Source: Gentiana macrophylla
Lineage: Eukaryota > Streptophyta > Magnoliopsida > Gentianales > Gentianaceae
Assembly (NCBI GenBank): GCA_026214975.1
Contig: CM047817.1
Coordinates: forward strand, 59,552,407 to 59,616,406
Direction of reading: 5' to 3'
Length of the DNA: 64,000 nt
Position 1 is the first letter of the stretch; every line of letters starts with the position of its first letter. The position numbers and the translations under genes were made by a program. The notes below the pieces were generated by a model. It had not been told where the DNA came from. It saw only the letters and a program-made list of their open reading frames with translations, and did no database searches. Positions 32,092 through 43,270 of the stretch are shown here, one piece after another.

Positions 32092-33789
32092 TGGTGGGAA
32101 GGACCACTAACTTGAGTACCACTTCTTAAATTCATTGCACTGGCCTCCTCCCTACCGTATGGAATTGATGGTACGAGGTCAGTACATTGGCCATTGTTCA
32201 AGTCAGTTTGACCAACTTGACCACCCTTTGGATTTTTCTCAGTGAAGCTGGGCAGTTGCCCTAGGGGTCTCGAAGCTAGCTGCTCAGCCAGTTGCCCAAT
32301 TTGCCTCTCAAGATTTTTCATTGATCTACTTTGCTCCTCCAATTTAGCTTCAAGATTGTTATATTGGGAGGGGCCTTGAGAGTTTTGGAAATTTTGAGAA
32401 TAGGGCTGGCTGGGCCGACTTTGGATAGTAGGATTAGAATTGGCGGGCCAATTTTGATTGAACCTTTGATTAGAATTAGAAAAATTGGAATTCTGGTTCT
32501 GAGGAAAACCAGGGTTTCTATTGGAGTTTTGATTCTGATTGAAATTAGAATTTGGATTGAAACTTGAAGATTGATTGAACCCTTGGTTTTGGAGATTATT
32601 CTGGCCAGAAAATTGATTAAACCTTTGATTGTTCTGGCCATAGAATGCATTTACTTCAGCATTCTGTCCGTTCATAGGACAGAATCTAGATGTGTGTCCC
32701 ACCTCGTCACAATTCTGACATGTGACTTGATTATACTGTCCATAATCATGAACAACATTCACTTGATAAGGTGCAGGGGGATTGAATTGACACTGGCCAA
32801 TCACATGGCGGTCGACAACAGACTCACAATACGTAACACGAGGGTTACGTGGAAAAGAAGAAGTTTGATTCATCTGATTCGAAACTTGAGAAGTTGCCAT
32901 CTGCTTCTGCAGCATGGCAATCAAGCTTTGCATGTTCACTTCCTCAATCTTAGGAGGAGGAGGTGCTTGAATGGCTTTATAAGAGGGAGCATAGTTGTAT
33001 TTGGCAATGTCCTCGAACAGTGCCCACCCCTCATCAGGCATTTTCTTCAAAAACGCCCCACCAGATGAACTATTGACCATGCCTTTTGTCAGCTCGGTCA
33101 ATCCACTAAAGAACGTGTTGACTTTCCTTTCCAGTGGCAAGCCATGGTGGGGACACTTTCTAAGCAGAGACTTGAATCTTTTCCAACACTCGAAAAAGGA
33201 TTCATTCTCTTTCTGATAGAAAGTGAACATCTCGTTTAAACACTGGGCTGTCTTTGAAGGTGGAAAATATTGACTTAAAAATTCTTTTTCAAGTTCGCAC
33301 AGGTAGTAATAGATTCAATGGGAGAGAGGTGTAACACTCTTTAGCTTCTCCCTTCAATGAAAATGGAAATAGTTTCAATTTTATTGCATCCTCACTTACT
33401 CCTTGGATGCGTGTAGTACCGCATATCTCTAAGAATGTATGTAAGTGAGTATGGGGATTCTCTGACTGATAACCGTGGAAAATAGATGCATGCTGCATCA
33501 TCTGAATAAGTCCCGGCTTTAGCTCGAAGGTGCAGTGCAAGAATGTTTGGAATAACAATAGCCGGGTTGACTTTGACTTCGCCAGGCATGGCGTAGTCTG
33601 CCAACGTATGTCTATCGTTAGCAGCCATAATTACGAAGTTTTCGAATTCTTCGGCTAAACGATCCCCTAGATCTTGATCGGCTTCTTCAGAGGGAGCCGC
33701 AGAACGGAAAATCCGCCTGTTTGGCCAGACTACGGTTCGCTCGGGTCAGGGGTGTATAGTAACGGTCCCTTTTGACTCCGAGTTTGCAT
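32079..33789 (-). pseudogene. gag of gypsy A (N-terminal part broken)
   Basis: Start ATG at 33789 (MQTRSQKGPLLY), broken by a TAG after 19 codons and by frameshifts up to 33230. Gag core blocks: HLHTFLEICGTTR and AIKLKLFPFSLKGEA (33289-33558). From 33230 a 383-codon frame is intact: WKRFKSLLRKCPHHG, a Pro-rich hinge, one zinc knuckle CQNCDEVGHTSRFC (C-x2-C-x4-H-x4-C), a ~100-residue Asn/Gln/Phe/Ser-rich low-complexity region (~32380-32640), a helix with LERQIGQLAEQL, and AMNLRSGTQVSG, ending GNH-TAG in the frameshift cassette. Confidence 0.88.
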
Positions 33790-34368
33790 AAACCGGACAA
33801 AAAACAAGTGAAAGCAACCTAAAGACTAATAAATTAAAAGCCTAATAAAAGAAAAGAAAGGAAAGGAAGAAAAAGAGACAGGATTATTAAGGAAAAGATG
33901 AAATGCAGACGGGCGCCCAAAGGTTTGGACGGGCGTCTACCCAACTTTTGATCAGACGGGCGCTCGGATAGCCAAACGCTGCGTCTGTCTTCGTGAAAAC
34001 TTAAACGGGCGCCCAAATTTTATGGGACGCTCGTCTAAGTGAGTGAAAACGCTACTGAGATTGAAAATTTTCCAGCGGACGGGAGTCCAAGATCCCAGAC
34101 GCCCGTTTCGTAGCGGGAAAACTAGAACAGAAGCAAAAAATTTGCAGAAAAGAAAGGTGGAAAGAAGAAAAGAACAGAAACAGAAAAAAGGAAAATAGAT
34201 GGAAAAAAGAAGAAATAGAAAAGAAAAACTAATCCCGAGGGAACTACAAAGGAAGGCCCTTAAACCCTAAACTAAAACCCTAATTACCTAATTAAAATCT
34301 ACCTAAAACAAGAACAAGAAATAATTAAACACAGAAAAACAAAAACAAACACTAGGCAACCGTTTGGT
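33790..34368 (-). other. Leader of gypsy A
   Basis: About 580 bases of purine-rich sequence (plus-strand view) between primer site and gag. It holds the dyad array at 33907-34109 and no credible ORF. Confidence 0.65.
33907..34109. repeat. Dyad array in the leader of gypsy A
   Basis: Units start at 33907, 33927, 33954, 33974, 34003, 34025, 34077 and 34097, with a degenerate one at 34047. Pair spacings are 20, 20, 22 and 20. Centres are GG, CT or CC; some right half sites read CGCCCA instead of CGTCCA. Confidence 0.82.
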
Positions 34369-34386
34369 TCCCCGGCAACGGCGCCA
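34369..34386 (-). promoter_or_regulatory. Primer binding site of gypsy A (tRNA-Asp type)
   Basis: Minus strand TGGCGCCGTTGCCGGGGA, six bases (AGTTTT) after the LTR end. This 18-nt stretch is complementary to the 3' end of plant tRNA-Asp as I know it, the usual primer of Athila/Tat elements. Confidence 0.88.
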
Positions 34387-34429
34387 AAAACTTGTCACGG
34401 ATTTTATTAACAAGTAATAAATTTATCAT

Positions 34430-34476
34430 CCGATATACCTCAAGTGCAAGGATCGTAGTAAAGAGGTTGATACCGG
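34430..34476 (-). other. Hairpin near the 3' end of LTR A
   Basis: Plus-strand arms CCGATATACCTC (34430-34441) and GAGGTTGATACCGG (34463-34476) pair with a small bulge. The loop contains AAGGATCGTAGTA, the complement of the element B loop. It is 37 bases from the LTR end, as in element B. Confidence 0.6.
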
Positions 34477-35406
34477 GTCGATCTTACGGGGAACTAACGA
34501 TTGGGAATCCTAGTCTTTGTTTAACTAACTAACCTATGTCACGATTACTAAAACTAAACAGCAAATAAACTAAACAGGGAATAACTAAAACGAAGGATAA
34601 CAATAAATGAAACTGGACATAAGATAAGATCTAAAGCCAGGAAAGATAGTTTGGAACCAATTTAAACTAAACTAAACCTAGTATGCAATAAAAAGATTTA
34701 ATTAAACTAAACAATTCAAGTTCTAAGGGATTATTCAAATTATAACGAGCAAACGAGCAATTGATCCACCTATCCTATCAACATTCAATTCCAATTCAGA
34801 TTATTTCGTGATTTCTAACCAAGTTGTGATTCATCTCATCTAAAGTACGAACCCTAATTTCTTAGATAGTTCATCTATTAATCTCTATCTTTCGATCTAA
34901 GATTAACGCTTCTTCTAACCAAAGATGTAAACTTTAATGTTTTTAATCTAGAAATCTAACCTATTAACTCTCGTTATATAGATCAAATAACTATTCTCTT
35001 ATCATGGTGATCTAACGTTTAGATGATTTTCATCAAATAAAACAATCAACAAGCAACGATCTTTCGATATGAAATTGCATAAATAACAATAAGCATGATA
35101 AAAGAAACAACTTATATTAAAAAAAACTCACAAAATAATCAAGAACGGAACTGAATTGTTGAGTCGACGGCTTCTAGCAACGCTCGCTCAAGGCTTTTAG
35201 CCTCTAAGCATCCTCTTGAAACTTGGAATTGTTTGAATAAAAGTGCATAAAAGTATCTAAAAGAAAACTGTTTGTAAACTAAGGAAAACGCAAATTGAGC
35301 CGCCCTAGGGTTTAGGGTTCGAGTATATGAGTAATTGGTCTCCTTAGGGTTGAGAAACTACCGCCTATATATAGATTTTCAAATCGGTTCAGCTAAGTCG
35401 GCTACT

Positions 35407-35620
35407 GGACGCCCATCTGAATGGTTGAACGCCCGTCCAGCTTGTGTAAATTTCTTCGAGTCGGGCGAGCCATGATCGACGCCCGTCCTTCTTTAAATTG
35501 GGACGCTCGTCCAAAGCAATTTCATCCAAACTCGAATCAAAAATATCAAGACGGACGCTTTCGTCCACTTGACCAAACGCCCGTCCACTCGACGGGCCTT
35601 GATTCAAGCTCTTGGACGCC
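35407..35620. repeat. Dyad array in LTR of gypsy A
   Basis: Units start at 35407, 35427, ~35458 (degenerate), 35477, 35501, 35553, 35575, 35590 (degenerate) and 35614 (degenerate). The first pair is 20 apart; 35553-35575 is 22 with two extra bases in the centre of the first unit (GGACGCTTTCGTCCA). Confidence 0.75.
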
Positions 35621-35949
35621 TTGACCCAGGATCGACTTCATCTTGATTTCTTCATCTTTATCTCTTTTATCATCAATGAAATTCGACTCTTATCTCTCTT
35701 TTGATCATTATTTGAGCATCAAACATGTACCTATAACACATTAAAACATCGCAAAATGTAATATCGTCCAAATAATCATAAAAATCACAATTAAAACACC
35801 AAAATTAACCTATTTTGTGAATAACTCATTTAAAATACCATTTACTCAATAAATCCATTAAACACTCATTTCTTATGCAAATTTATGCAAATATGAGGGG
35901 AATTATCATAAAATATAACGTTATAAATCGTATAAATTCACCCTTAACA

Positions 35950-37549
35950 CAAGTCATTGGAGATATTCATATAGGAGTTAGAACCAGAAGACAACTGGAA
36001 AGAATTCTAACTTGTTTTATGTCATAGGTGGAACCCAAAACAATAGATGATGCAATTCAAGATGCTCATTAGAGTACAACCATACAAGAAGAGCTAAATG
36101 AATTTGAGAGGTCTGGGAACTTGTGGATAGACCAGACATGGCCAACATCATTGGAACAAAATGGTTTTTCAGAAACAAGATGGATGAACAAGGGAGAGTT
36201 GTCAAAAACAAGGCAAGGCTACTTTCAAAAGGCTACTCTCAAGCAAAATGAATAGATTATGATGAAACATTTGGTCCAGTAGCAAGATTGGAAGCAATCA
36301 GACTCTTTCTAGCTTTTGCAGCTCATAAAAACTTCAAATTTTATCAAATGGATGTCAAGAGTGCATTTTTAATGGACTTTTGGAAGAATAAGTATATGTG
36401 GAACAACCCCCTGGTTTTCATCTTAAAGAGAAAGAAGATAAAGTGTACAAGCTCAAACCGGCACTTTATGGACTCAAACATGCATCCAGAGCCTGGTATG
36501 AGACACTATCACAATTTTTTATCAACAATGGATTCAACAAAGGGACCATTGATAAGACTCTCTTCAAGCTAGAAGAAGGAACAAGCACCTTGTTAGTTCA
36601 AATCTATGTTGATGACATCATCTTTGGATCAGAAGATGAGAAGCTGTGTGAGAAATTTGCAAACCTGATGAAAAGAAAATTTCAGATGAGCATGATAGGA
36701 GAACTAAATTACTTTCTTGGTCTACAAGTGAAGCAAATGAAGGATTGTATCTTTATCAATCAAGCCAAGTATACAAAAGACTTGATACCCAAATATGGTA
36801 TGGATACAAGTGGCACTTCAGATACACCAATGTGTGCTAGAGTCATTCTTGGAAAAGATGAAAGTGGAAAGGATGTTGATCAAAAGCTTTACAGAGGGAT
36901 CATTGCGTCTCTACTCTATCTAACTGCAAGCAGACCTGATATAGCTTTTGCAGTGGGAGTATGTGCAAGATTCCAAGCTCAACCAAAGGAATCTCACCTA
37001 CAAGCAGCTAAAAGAATCATCAAATACCTAAAGAACACCAACAATGTAGGAATTTGGTATCCAAAAGATGGAGGATTCAAACGATATCATATTCGGACTC
37101 GAGACAATCTTTGGTTGCAAGATAGATAGAAAAAGCACATCCGAACTTGTCAAATGCTAAGCAGCAGACTAGTATCATGGTTTAGCAAAAAAGCAAAACT
37201 ATATATCCACATCAAACCAAGAGAATATATATAGCAAAGTGAGCGGTTGTTATGTACAGGTGTTGTGGATCCGACAATATCTAAGGGACTATGGAATGGA
37301 GAAGAAGACAATTCCGATCATATGTGACAACACAAGTGCAATATTTATCACACAAAAATCTAGTACTACACTCAAGAAAAACATATTGATGTGTGACATC
37401 ATTTTATCAGAGATCATGTAGAAAAAAGAGATGTTATTGTAAGATATATACCAACTGAAGACCAATTGGCTGACATCTTCACAAAACCACTCAGTCATGA
37501 AAGATTCAGCAAGTTGAGAACTGAGTTAGGAATGATAGAAATTGATTAA
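35950..37549 (+). pseudogene. RT and RNase H of copia D (5'-truncated, broken)
   Basis: Begins mid-pol with a GVRTRRQLE block, followed by the RT N-terminus in broken frames ([22 protein letters not shown]). A 243-codon frame (36398-37129) holds [17 protein letters not shown], catalytic YVDDIIFGS, FLGLQVKQM, then the RNase H blocks LYRGIIASLLYLTASRPDI and AVGVCARFQAQPKESHLQAA. It continues in other frames with CDNTSAIFIT and ADIFTKPLSHERFSKLR to TAA at 37547-37549. The truncation is due to gypsy A, not decay. Confidence 0.88.
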
Positions 37550-38184
37550 GTCATAAGGAGAAGCTAATTGGAGTAATCAGCTAAGTAACTTCACCAGCTG
37601 ACTGAACCTTTGCCACTTCGGGTCCACTCACTTGGCAGGTAAGGCACTGGTACCCAGCGAAGTTAACTTCACTGATTGTTAGGAACAGTTTTCTACAAGT
37701 AGCTTAGTAAGACACCACTCCACTGTCCTAGTAACGAGCCAAGGCACTCCATCGACAAATATCTTGGAGACAACAGCAAGCTAAAGTGAGAACTAAATCA
37801 GTTTTACACACATGGAATATCAGAGAAGTAATAGAGGATTATGTTCTGGAATATTACACACGTATAGATCAATTTATAATCATGAAGGTAACTATATTAT
37901 TTTTCAATTAAGGTATGATGGCAATGCCTCGATTCCCGGGATTTATCATTACATACATCAATCCACTCCCCCACTATACTCAAATACCATGATTTATACA
38001 CATAAAATCATGCCATTATGTCGCAAAATCCTTCCATATTCAACCACATTCACACTACCCAAAATCATCCTATATAAACAACTCTAAGAGAATTCGTAAG
38101 AATTCTTTACGCTCTTTTGCATTCATAAACCCTATTTTCTTTGAAAAATTGAAGCTTTCTCCAAATGTCAAACACTTCAAAAAA
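37550..38184. other. Pol/extra-ORF spacer of copia D
   Basis: 635 bases, no supported coding. It holds a block with GAAGTTAACTTC (palindrome near 37660). Same length and place as the spacer in copia C. Confidence 0.6.
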
Positions 38185-41100
38185 ATGGCTTCATCCTCTT
38201 CAAACACACAAATTGGAAAACAATATGAGAAGTCAATTTCCACTGGATCGTTCTTTCAAGAAGAACACTACTTCAAGCTATGTGGAAATGACGAAGAAGC
38301 AAAAAGATTGGCGACTGGATGCAAAAACCTAAGATTGTCGACTTTTCCAAATCCTCCCATCAAGGAACTTTGTTATGAAAGCCTCGCCTCGCTTTTTGAA
38401 AACCGCCAATTTTGTTTCTAGGCTCTTCACTGAAGAAGGTGTCAAAATGGGTGAAGACAAGATCATTGCATCTGTCAAAGGTGTATGGTGATTGATTAGA
38501 AAGGTAATTCGCAAACAATTCAAACTCGCAAATAAAGGTCAAGCAAAAGTGGCCTTGGTACCATAAAACTTGGATGCGTTCTGGGTGACAATCGCTAAAA
38601 TGGCAAACCCAGGCTCTAAGAAGTTAAATTGCCTTAGATCTGCTTTGAAGAAACCCTTCAGTGAATACAGTGCTCTAATATGAAAGACAATTGAAGGCAA
38701 GCTAGGGGAAAATAATGCCATGACAGAGGCTAGAATGCGCCTCATGGGTATCATCTACAAAAGTCAGGAGTTCAATTGGCCCACCTATTTCTTCCTGAGA
38801 ATCAAAGAGCAAATCTAGAGAGAGGCCAATGCCGCTAAAAAGAGGCTAACTAAAGGAAAGAAGAAAAATGGAATCTTCTGGGTGAAGAAGTCCTATGGGA
38901 TTCAATTACACTATCTATTGCAATGTCTTTAAGTTCCTGTTGTCAAACTCCACAAATTACATGAATCCAAAATCATGTTTACCTATGTCAAACAGAAAAA
39001 GGTAGCCGGAGGTGGGAAGAGAAAGCAAACACGAAGCAGCACCTCCAGCCAAAGAAAGAAACAAAAATTTCAAAGAAATTTGGACAAAGAGGATTTTGGA
39101 AAATTAATCGATGAAGAAGAAGAAGAGGAATTAGAAGAAGAGGCAGAACAACAAGTGGAATAAGATAGTACTGAGGATGATCAACTTGAAAATGAAGAAG
39201 TTGAAGAAGACAATGGAGATGATGAAGAAACTCTAGAAGAACCAGAAGACACATCTGACAGAGATATAGGTGATAGAATTGCTGAATATCTCGAATGGAA
39301 GGAAGGTGATTCCAGACCTCACCTTCAAAATTCATAACATATGCTTAACGAAGAAGCTTGGTTCTTTGATTTTCTTGGGAACACAACCCTGGTTGGTGTA
39401 CTTGATGAATCCCTACTATGGGATATGGTTGATGCAGCAAAGGCAAAAATACCTCCAACTTCTGACAAATAAAGTGGTGAATCAGATGATGATGGTGATG
39501 ATCATGATAATGATGATGGTCATGATCATGAAGATGACGATGCTGCTAATCATATTGATAATGGTGGTGATCCAAACAATGATGCTGATGGACAAGATAA
39601 AGAGGATGAACAGACAGCCGCTGCAATTGATGATAACATACTCTAGAGTTCTTTTCTACAAACACAAGAACCAGCAAAGTCAACCCCACCAGCTAAGGCA
39701 ACACCTCAACAACTGTCTGTTGGCAATCTAGCAGAACCAACAACAGTGTTGGACACTGAATCAGCTGCTTCCACTCCAGTCAATGCAATTCTTGGCATAG
39801 AGCAAGGGGGAATAGGAAACATTGCTGCACCAGAAATAACATCTACTCAAGTACTTGAAGAAGAAGAAACTGGTGTAGATGTTACTCAACCGATAGCACA
39901 GTACCAAGAGTCAGTTCCTCCAACTGTGCAACGCCAAGATAGAGGACAGCAAACAGAACCAGAACCAACAGATATCCGTACAAAATTTTGCTAAACTCTC
40001 TACTGACAAATCACATGAGGCCTTTGAAAAAGTAGCAGATCTGTTGGCTGAAGAACTGGAACAGCAAGAAATGTATCTCAGATCCATAACTCTATCATTC
40101 AAATATGAAAGCCACTCTATCGAGAGAAGGTTTTAGGCTGTTGCTGAGTACATTGATTCACAAAATATTGTTGTGCAAAGGCCGGGTGACTTGATGAGAC
40201 AGTTGAACATAAATATCACCAACAATCTTCGAAGTCTTAGACAACATGTCTCTCAGGAAAATGAGTCAATGGCAATGGCTTTTGGCACAAGATTTGGCAG
40301 CATGACAAAAAAGCTGGCTGACCATGATAACAGATTTGCATCTATTGAATCAAATTTGGATACTCTGATTGGTACAGCTGAAGCTACAAACAGCATCTTA
40401 TTACAACAGAGGGATGATGCTGTCAAAAAGGGGGAAAGAGGCGATAATGATGAAGGATCCACAGTTAGACCCCTAAACTTTACTGAGGAACAGCTAAGAG
40501 CAAGGGACAGAGAGCTGAGAATCCAAAATGAAGCTGAAGAACAGCTATGAAAGTCCAGTGAGGAGAGGGAAAGGGCCATAAATGAACCCTGTATTGGATT
40601 CCCTCATCCAATCCAAAGAAGTGATGATGATAGAGATAGATCAAGAAGGCAGCAAAGGCATGGATCTAGTCAGCAAAGAGGATCATCAAACCAACATAGA
40701 TCCAGCACCAGCAGAGGTAGCAGCACCACCAGATATGCTGGTGAAAAAAGAGCTTTCATAACTCACAGAAACAGGCGAGAACATGATGCTGTGATATTGG
40801 ACAGGGTAAGAGAGCTTTTTAGAACTCAAGATAGTCAGTATCCAAACCAAAAGCAAGATGAATCATGGGTAGACTGTCTAGGATATCATGATGAGAAGAT
40901 GAGAGCTGATATGGCAAAAATTTACAATCATGTTAAAAGAGAGTATGCATCCCTCAAGCAAAATATTGGATTTGGCTCAACCAGTAGATCAAACCAAGCC
41001 ATACCCCTCTCGCAAAAAAGACCGTAAGATTTATCCAAAGTGAACAACAGGAACACTTCAACAACATGGTAAAATTCTTGACCCTACGGGAGAATGAACC

Positions 41101-41366
41101 GTCCGGAACAATAGCGTCTGTTCAAGAATCTCATGTTTTCTGATTCACACATTGCTGAAGCTAAGGATAGACTTGAGAAATATTTTGGAGAACCCAAGGC
41201 AAATGAGACTATGCCTGACTTTCACAGACTCATGAACAAGAGATTATTTCTTCGAGTCTCTAAGTACACTGCTATGGCTTACTAGAAACGGAAGTTCCCA
41301 GAGATCAATTGGAAAGACATGGAGGAGGTTCAAACTACAAAGTTCAAGAGGTACAAACAAGACTAA
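38185..41366 (+). pseudogene. Extra ORF after pol of copia D (env-position gene, broken)
   Basis: Start MASSSSNTQIGKQYEKS at 38185, end KRYKQD-TAA at 41364-41366, about 1060 codons before breaks. Order of parts: Ser-rich N-terminus; globular region (~38190-38960) with ALKKPFSEYSAL and MGIIYKSQEFNWP; basic KRKQTRSS stretch (~39020); Glu-rich then Asp/His-rich acidic stretch (~39110-39600); a region with Thr/Pro/Gln; coiled coil with NITNNLRSLRQH and DHDNRFASIESNLDTL (~40170-40550); Arg/Ser-rich part (~40600-40760); C-terminal helical region. The layout matches copias C, E and F. No convincing signal peptide or membrane span. About ten stops or frameshifts. Confidence 0.65.
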
Positions 41367-41519
41367 AGTAAAATGTAGATGTAGCACTCTGAAAATCTAT
41401 TTTGAACATACATGTCTTTTTTCCCTTTTATGGATGAATAAAGTTTCTGAGGTTTATTCCTTTATCATTGTGAAAAATTTGTCTTCTTATGTTCAGGCTT
41501 ATGAGGGTTCTGGCATCAT
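41367..41519. other. 3' untranslated region of copia D
   Basis: About 150 bases between the extra-ORF stop and polypurine tract; AT-rich, no feature seen. Confidence 0.5.
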
Positions 41520-41534
41520 CAAAAAAAGGGAAAT
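41520..41534 (+). promoter_or_regulatory. Polypurine tract of copia D
   Basis: AAAAAAAGGGAAAT directly precedes the LTR start TGTTAGGAAC. Confidence 0.82.
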
Positions 41535-42932
41535 TGTTAGGAACATTTTTATTATATTTTGATGATGGCCATACTAGCTGTTATAGAAAGCCTGAAATAA
41601 GTTAGAAATCTGTGTATAAGACTTTACTTAGAGTCTGACATGTTCTATAAGTTGAGTCAGACAAGTATTGTACTAGCTGGTAGGATGGCAAAGTTAAACA
41701 GAAATCCGGCAGAGTGAAACCAGCCAAGTACCAGCAGAGAAGCACAAGAGACATATGGTCTGAATTATAACCAGGGAAGTCTGTGATGTGACCTTGAATA
41801 AGTCGAAGTTAAGATGATAGAATAGATTGTCAAATATGGTGTACACTGATCTCACCCATATCAAGGATCAGTGAAGTACAAGAAGTACCTGAAAGATCAA
41901 AGAAAATAACAATATAGCAAACCGACAGAGTGAAATGACTTTCGGCTGAGTAAAGACAAAGCGGTGAAGGAAGAACTAAACAACCAAGTCAAAAGGATCA
42001 TTTAACCATTCAGGGAACGGCCAAGTAAACTCTACTTGTTTAGATTTTGAAGAATGAAGAAGATTCAGAGAATCAAGCATTCAATACATAATCAATTAAG
42101 TATCGATTAAGGACGGATTTTCTGATAGACGTTTGACGAAAAATCCGATCACTAAAATTATGGAGAATATAATTGAGGGGGAATCAAGAATTAAATCAAT
42201 GATTATTCCCCATATTAAATAGCCAATGGACAAAAATTCAAATCAAGGATTATCAAGGCTATAAATAGAAGGCATTGACAGACAGGAAAAAAACAATTGA
42301 ACATGATAAGAAACAAGCAGAAACTCTGTCAATTTGAAAAGCCTTCTATCTGAACTTAAAGGAAGTTTCTAGAGATCAACTCAGCAACCAGAACTCAAAT
42401 TCCATATCAAGCACTGAGATTGATCACAAATCTGTGAATCCAATTCACATCAAACTGAAGCAATTGAATCTGAGGAATCTGAGAAGGAGTTGCAACCTTT
42501 TTCATAGCTGCTGAAAGATTTGTTCTCAAAGAGCAATGATAGAGACTGAGTCATTAAAGCTTTTGTAGCCAGAGAGTGATAGTCTTCAAGATTGTGAAGC
42601 TTGTGTAGCCGAGGAAAATCTAACTATTGTATCTGTGAAAACAATAGTGAATACCTCCAATCATCACAGGAGAAAAGTGGATTATGGGATTACACCACCC
42701 TGAACCACTATAAACCTTTGTGTTTATTTACTTTTAGCAATTTACTTTACAACACTTTACTTCATTGCATATTATATCTATGTTTGTCTAATCTACATTG
42801 AACCAACATTTAAAGAGGGGACTTATCCGCTGCCCAAAAGCTTTTAAATATAAGAAAAGTTTTTGAAACTCCACTATAGTCATTCACTCCCCCCCCCTCT
42901 GACTATAGTTTTACCCTTCTCTGGGACCAATA
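41535..42932 (+). repeat. 3' LTR of copia D
   Basis: 1398 bp, TGTTAGGA...GGGACCAATA. TATA box TATAAATAGA at 42261-42270. The last base triplet reads ATA where the family usually ends ACA. Next to it is the copia G 3' end, so D lies inside G. Confidence 0.85.
42873..42909 (+). other. Hairpin at the 3' end of LTR D
   Basis: Perfect 10-bp arms ACTATAGTCA (42873-42882) and TGACTATAGT (42900-42909) around the loop TTCACTCCCCCCCCCTC. The loop matches the copia C loop read in element sense (TTCACCCCCCTC) but the arms are unrelated. Confidence 0.85.
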
Positions 42933-42959
42933 GTGTCTATTTTTGTCATGGAACACCTT

Positions 42960-43270
42960 TGTTTTAGAGAATTTAGCCCACAAATTCTAACAAAAACGGC
43001 CCCACTTCAACATACATAGGTGACCTCATATAAAGAGTACTCTGCAATACCCCACTTTGCTTAACCAAGATATAGGAATCATTAAATGCTTAACCTGAAC
43101 ATTCCAATAGACAACAATTTTGTTCTTACAAAATGGGTAATTGCTAACTATCCCTCATACCTTATTTATCCTTTTTGAACCATGATCTTGGGATCTCCAG
43201 TCACTATGGTTTGGTTGCCATTATAAGGGTTCACATGTAATTGGTTTAAATCACTATGTTGTCAAGAATG
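42960..43270 (-). repeat. 3' end segment of copia G (direct repeat copy 1)
   Basis: About 310 bases following pol G, homologous to 46820-47145 and 47588-47905. On the minus strand it begins after the pol stop, includes GTTAAGCATTTAATGATTCC and a GTGGGGCC tract, and ends in AATTCTCTAAAACA, probably polypurine tract plus LTR start. Confidence 0.75.

Larger units (their letters stand above)
1..35949 (-). mobile_element. Ty3/gypsy element A (Athila-like), split by element B
   Basis: Minus-strand LTR retrotransposon read from right to left: 5' LTR (34393-35949), tRNA-Asp-type primer site, leader, gag, protease, RT/RNase H, integrase, then two extra downstream ORFs that run off the left edge. Its 3' LTR is outside the window. 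Element B (2646-27871) is inserted in the 3' part of pol. The split is supported by a CTCCC duplication and by a pol frame that is open from 27874 into 2640 and on to a TGA at 2452-2454. The right LTR edge (35949) abuts copia D pol, so A is itself an insertion. Lineage assignment rests on the primer site, on gag/pol similarity to B, and on the post-pol ORFs. Confidence 0.85.
34393..35949 (-). repeat. 5' LTR of gypsy A
   Basis: 1557 bp, minus-strand TGTTAAGG...GTGACA. A TATATATA core lies at 35366-35373. The dyad array is at 35407-35620 and the terminal hairpin at 34430-34476. The outer edge abuts copia D coding sequence. The 3' LTR is outside the window, so the ends were set from TG/CA, the primer site and the D junction. 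Confidence 0.88.
35950..42932 (+). mobile_element. Ty1/copia element D (SIRE-like), 5' part cut off by gypsy A
   Basis: Plus strand: pol from just before RT to its end (37549), spacer, long extra ORF (38185-41366), polypurine tract, and a 1398-bp LTR (41535-42932). Its 5' half is displaced by gypsy A and would lie left of the window. The LTR sequence differs from copia C but has the same terminal architecture (C-rich hairpin, GGGACCAA end). CAG and CTG look normal in this element. Confidence 0.88.

Noticed and set aside
32318..32650. 110-aa Ile-rich minus-strand ORF
   Set aside because: Shifted frame of the Asn/Gln-rich part of gypsy A gag.
32571..33068. 165-aa plus-strand ORF
   Set aside because: Antisense shadow of gypsy A gag, no family resemblance.
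39270..39731. Met/Ile-rich 153-aa protein
   Set aside because: It is the wrong frame of the GAT repeat; the acidic frame is the coding one.
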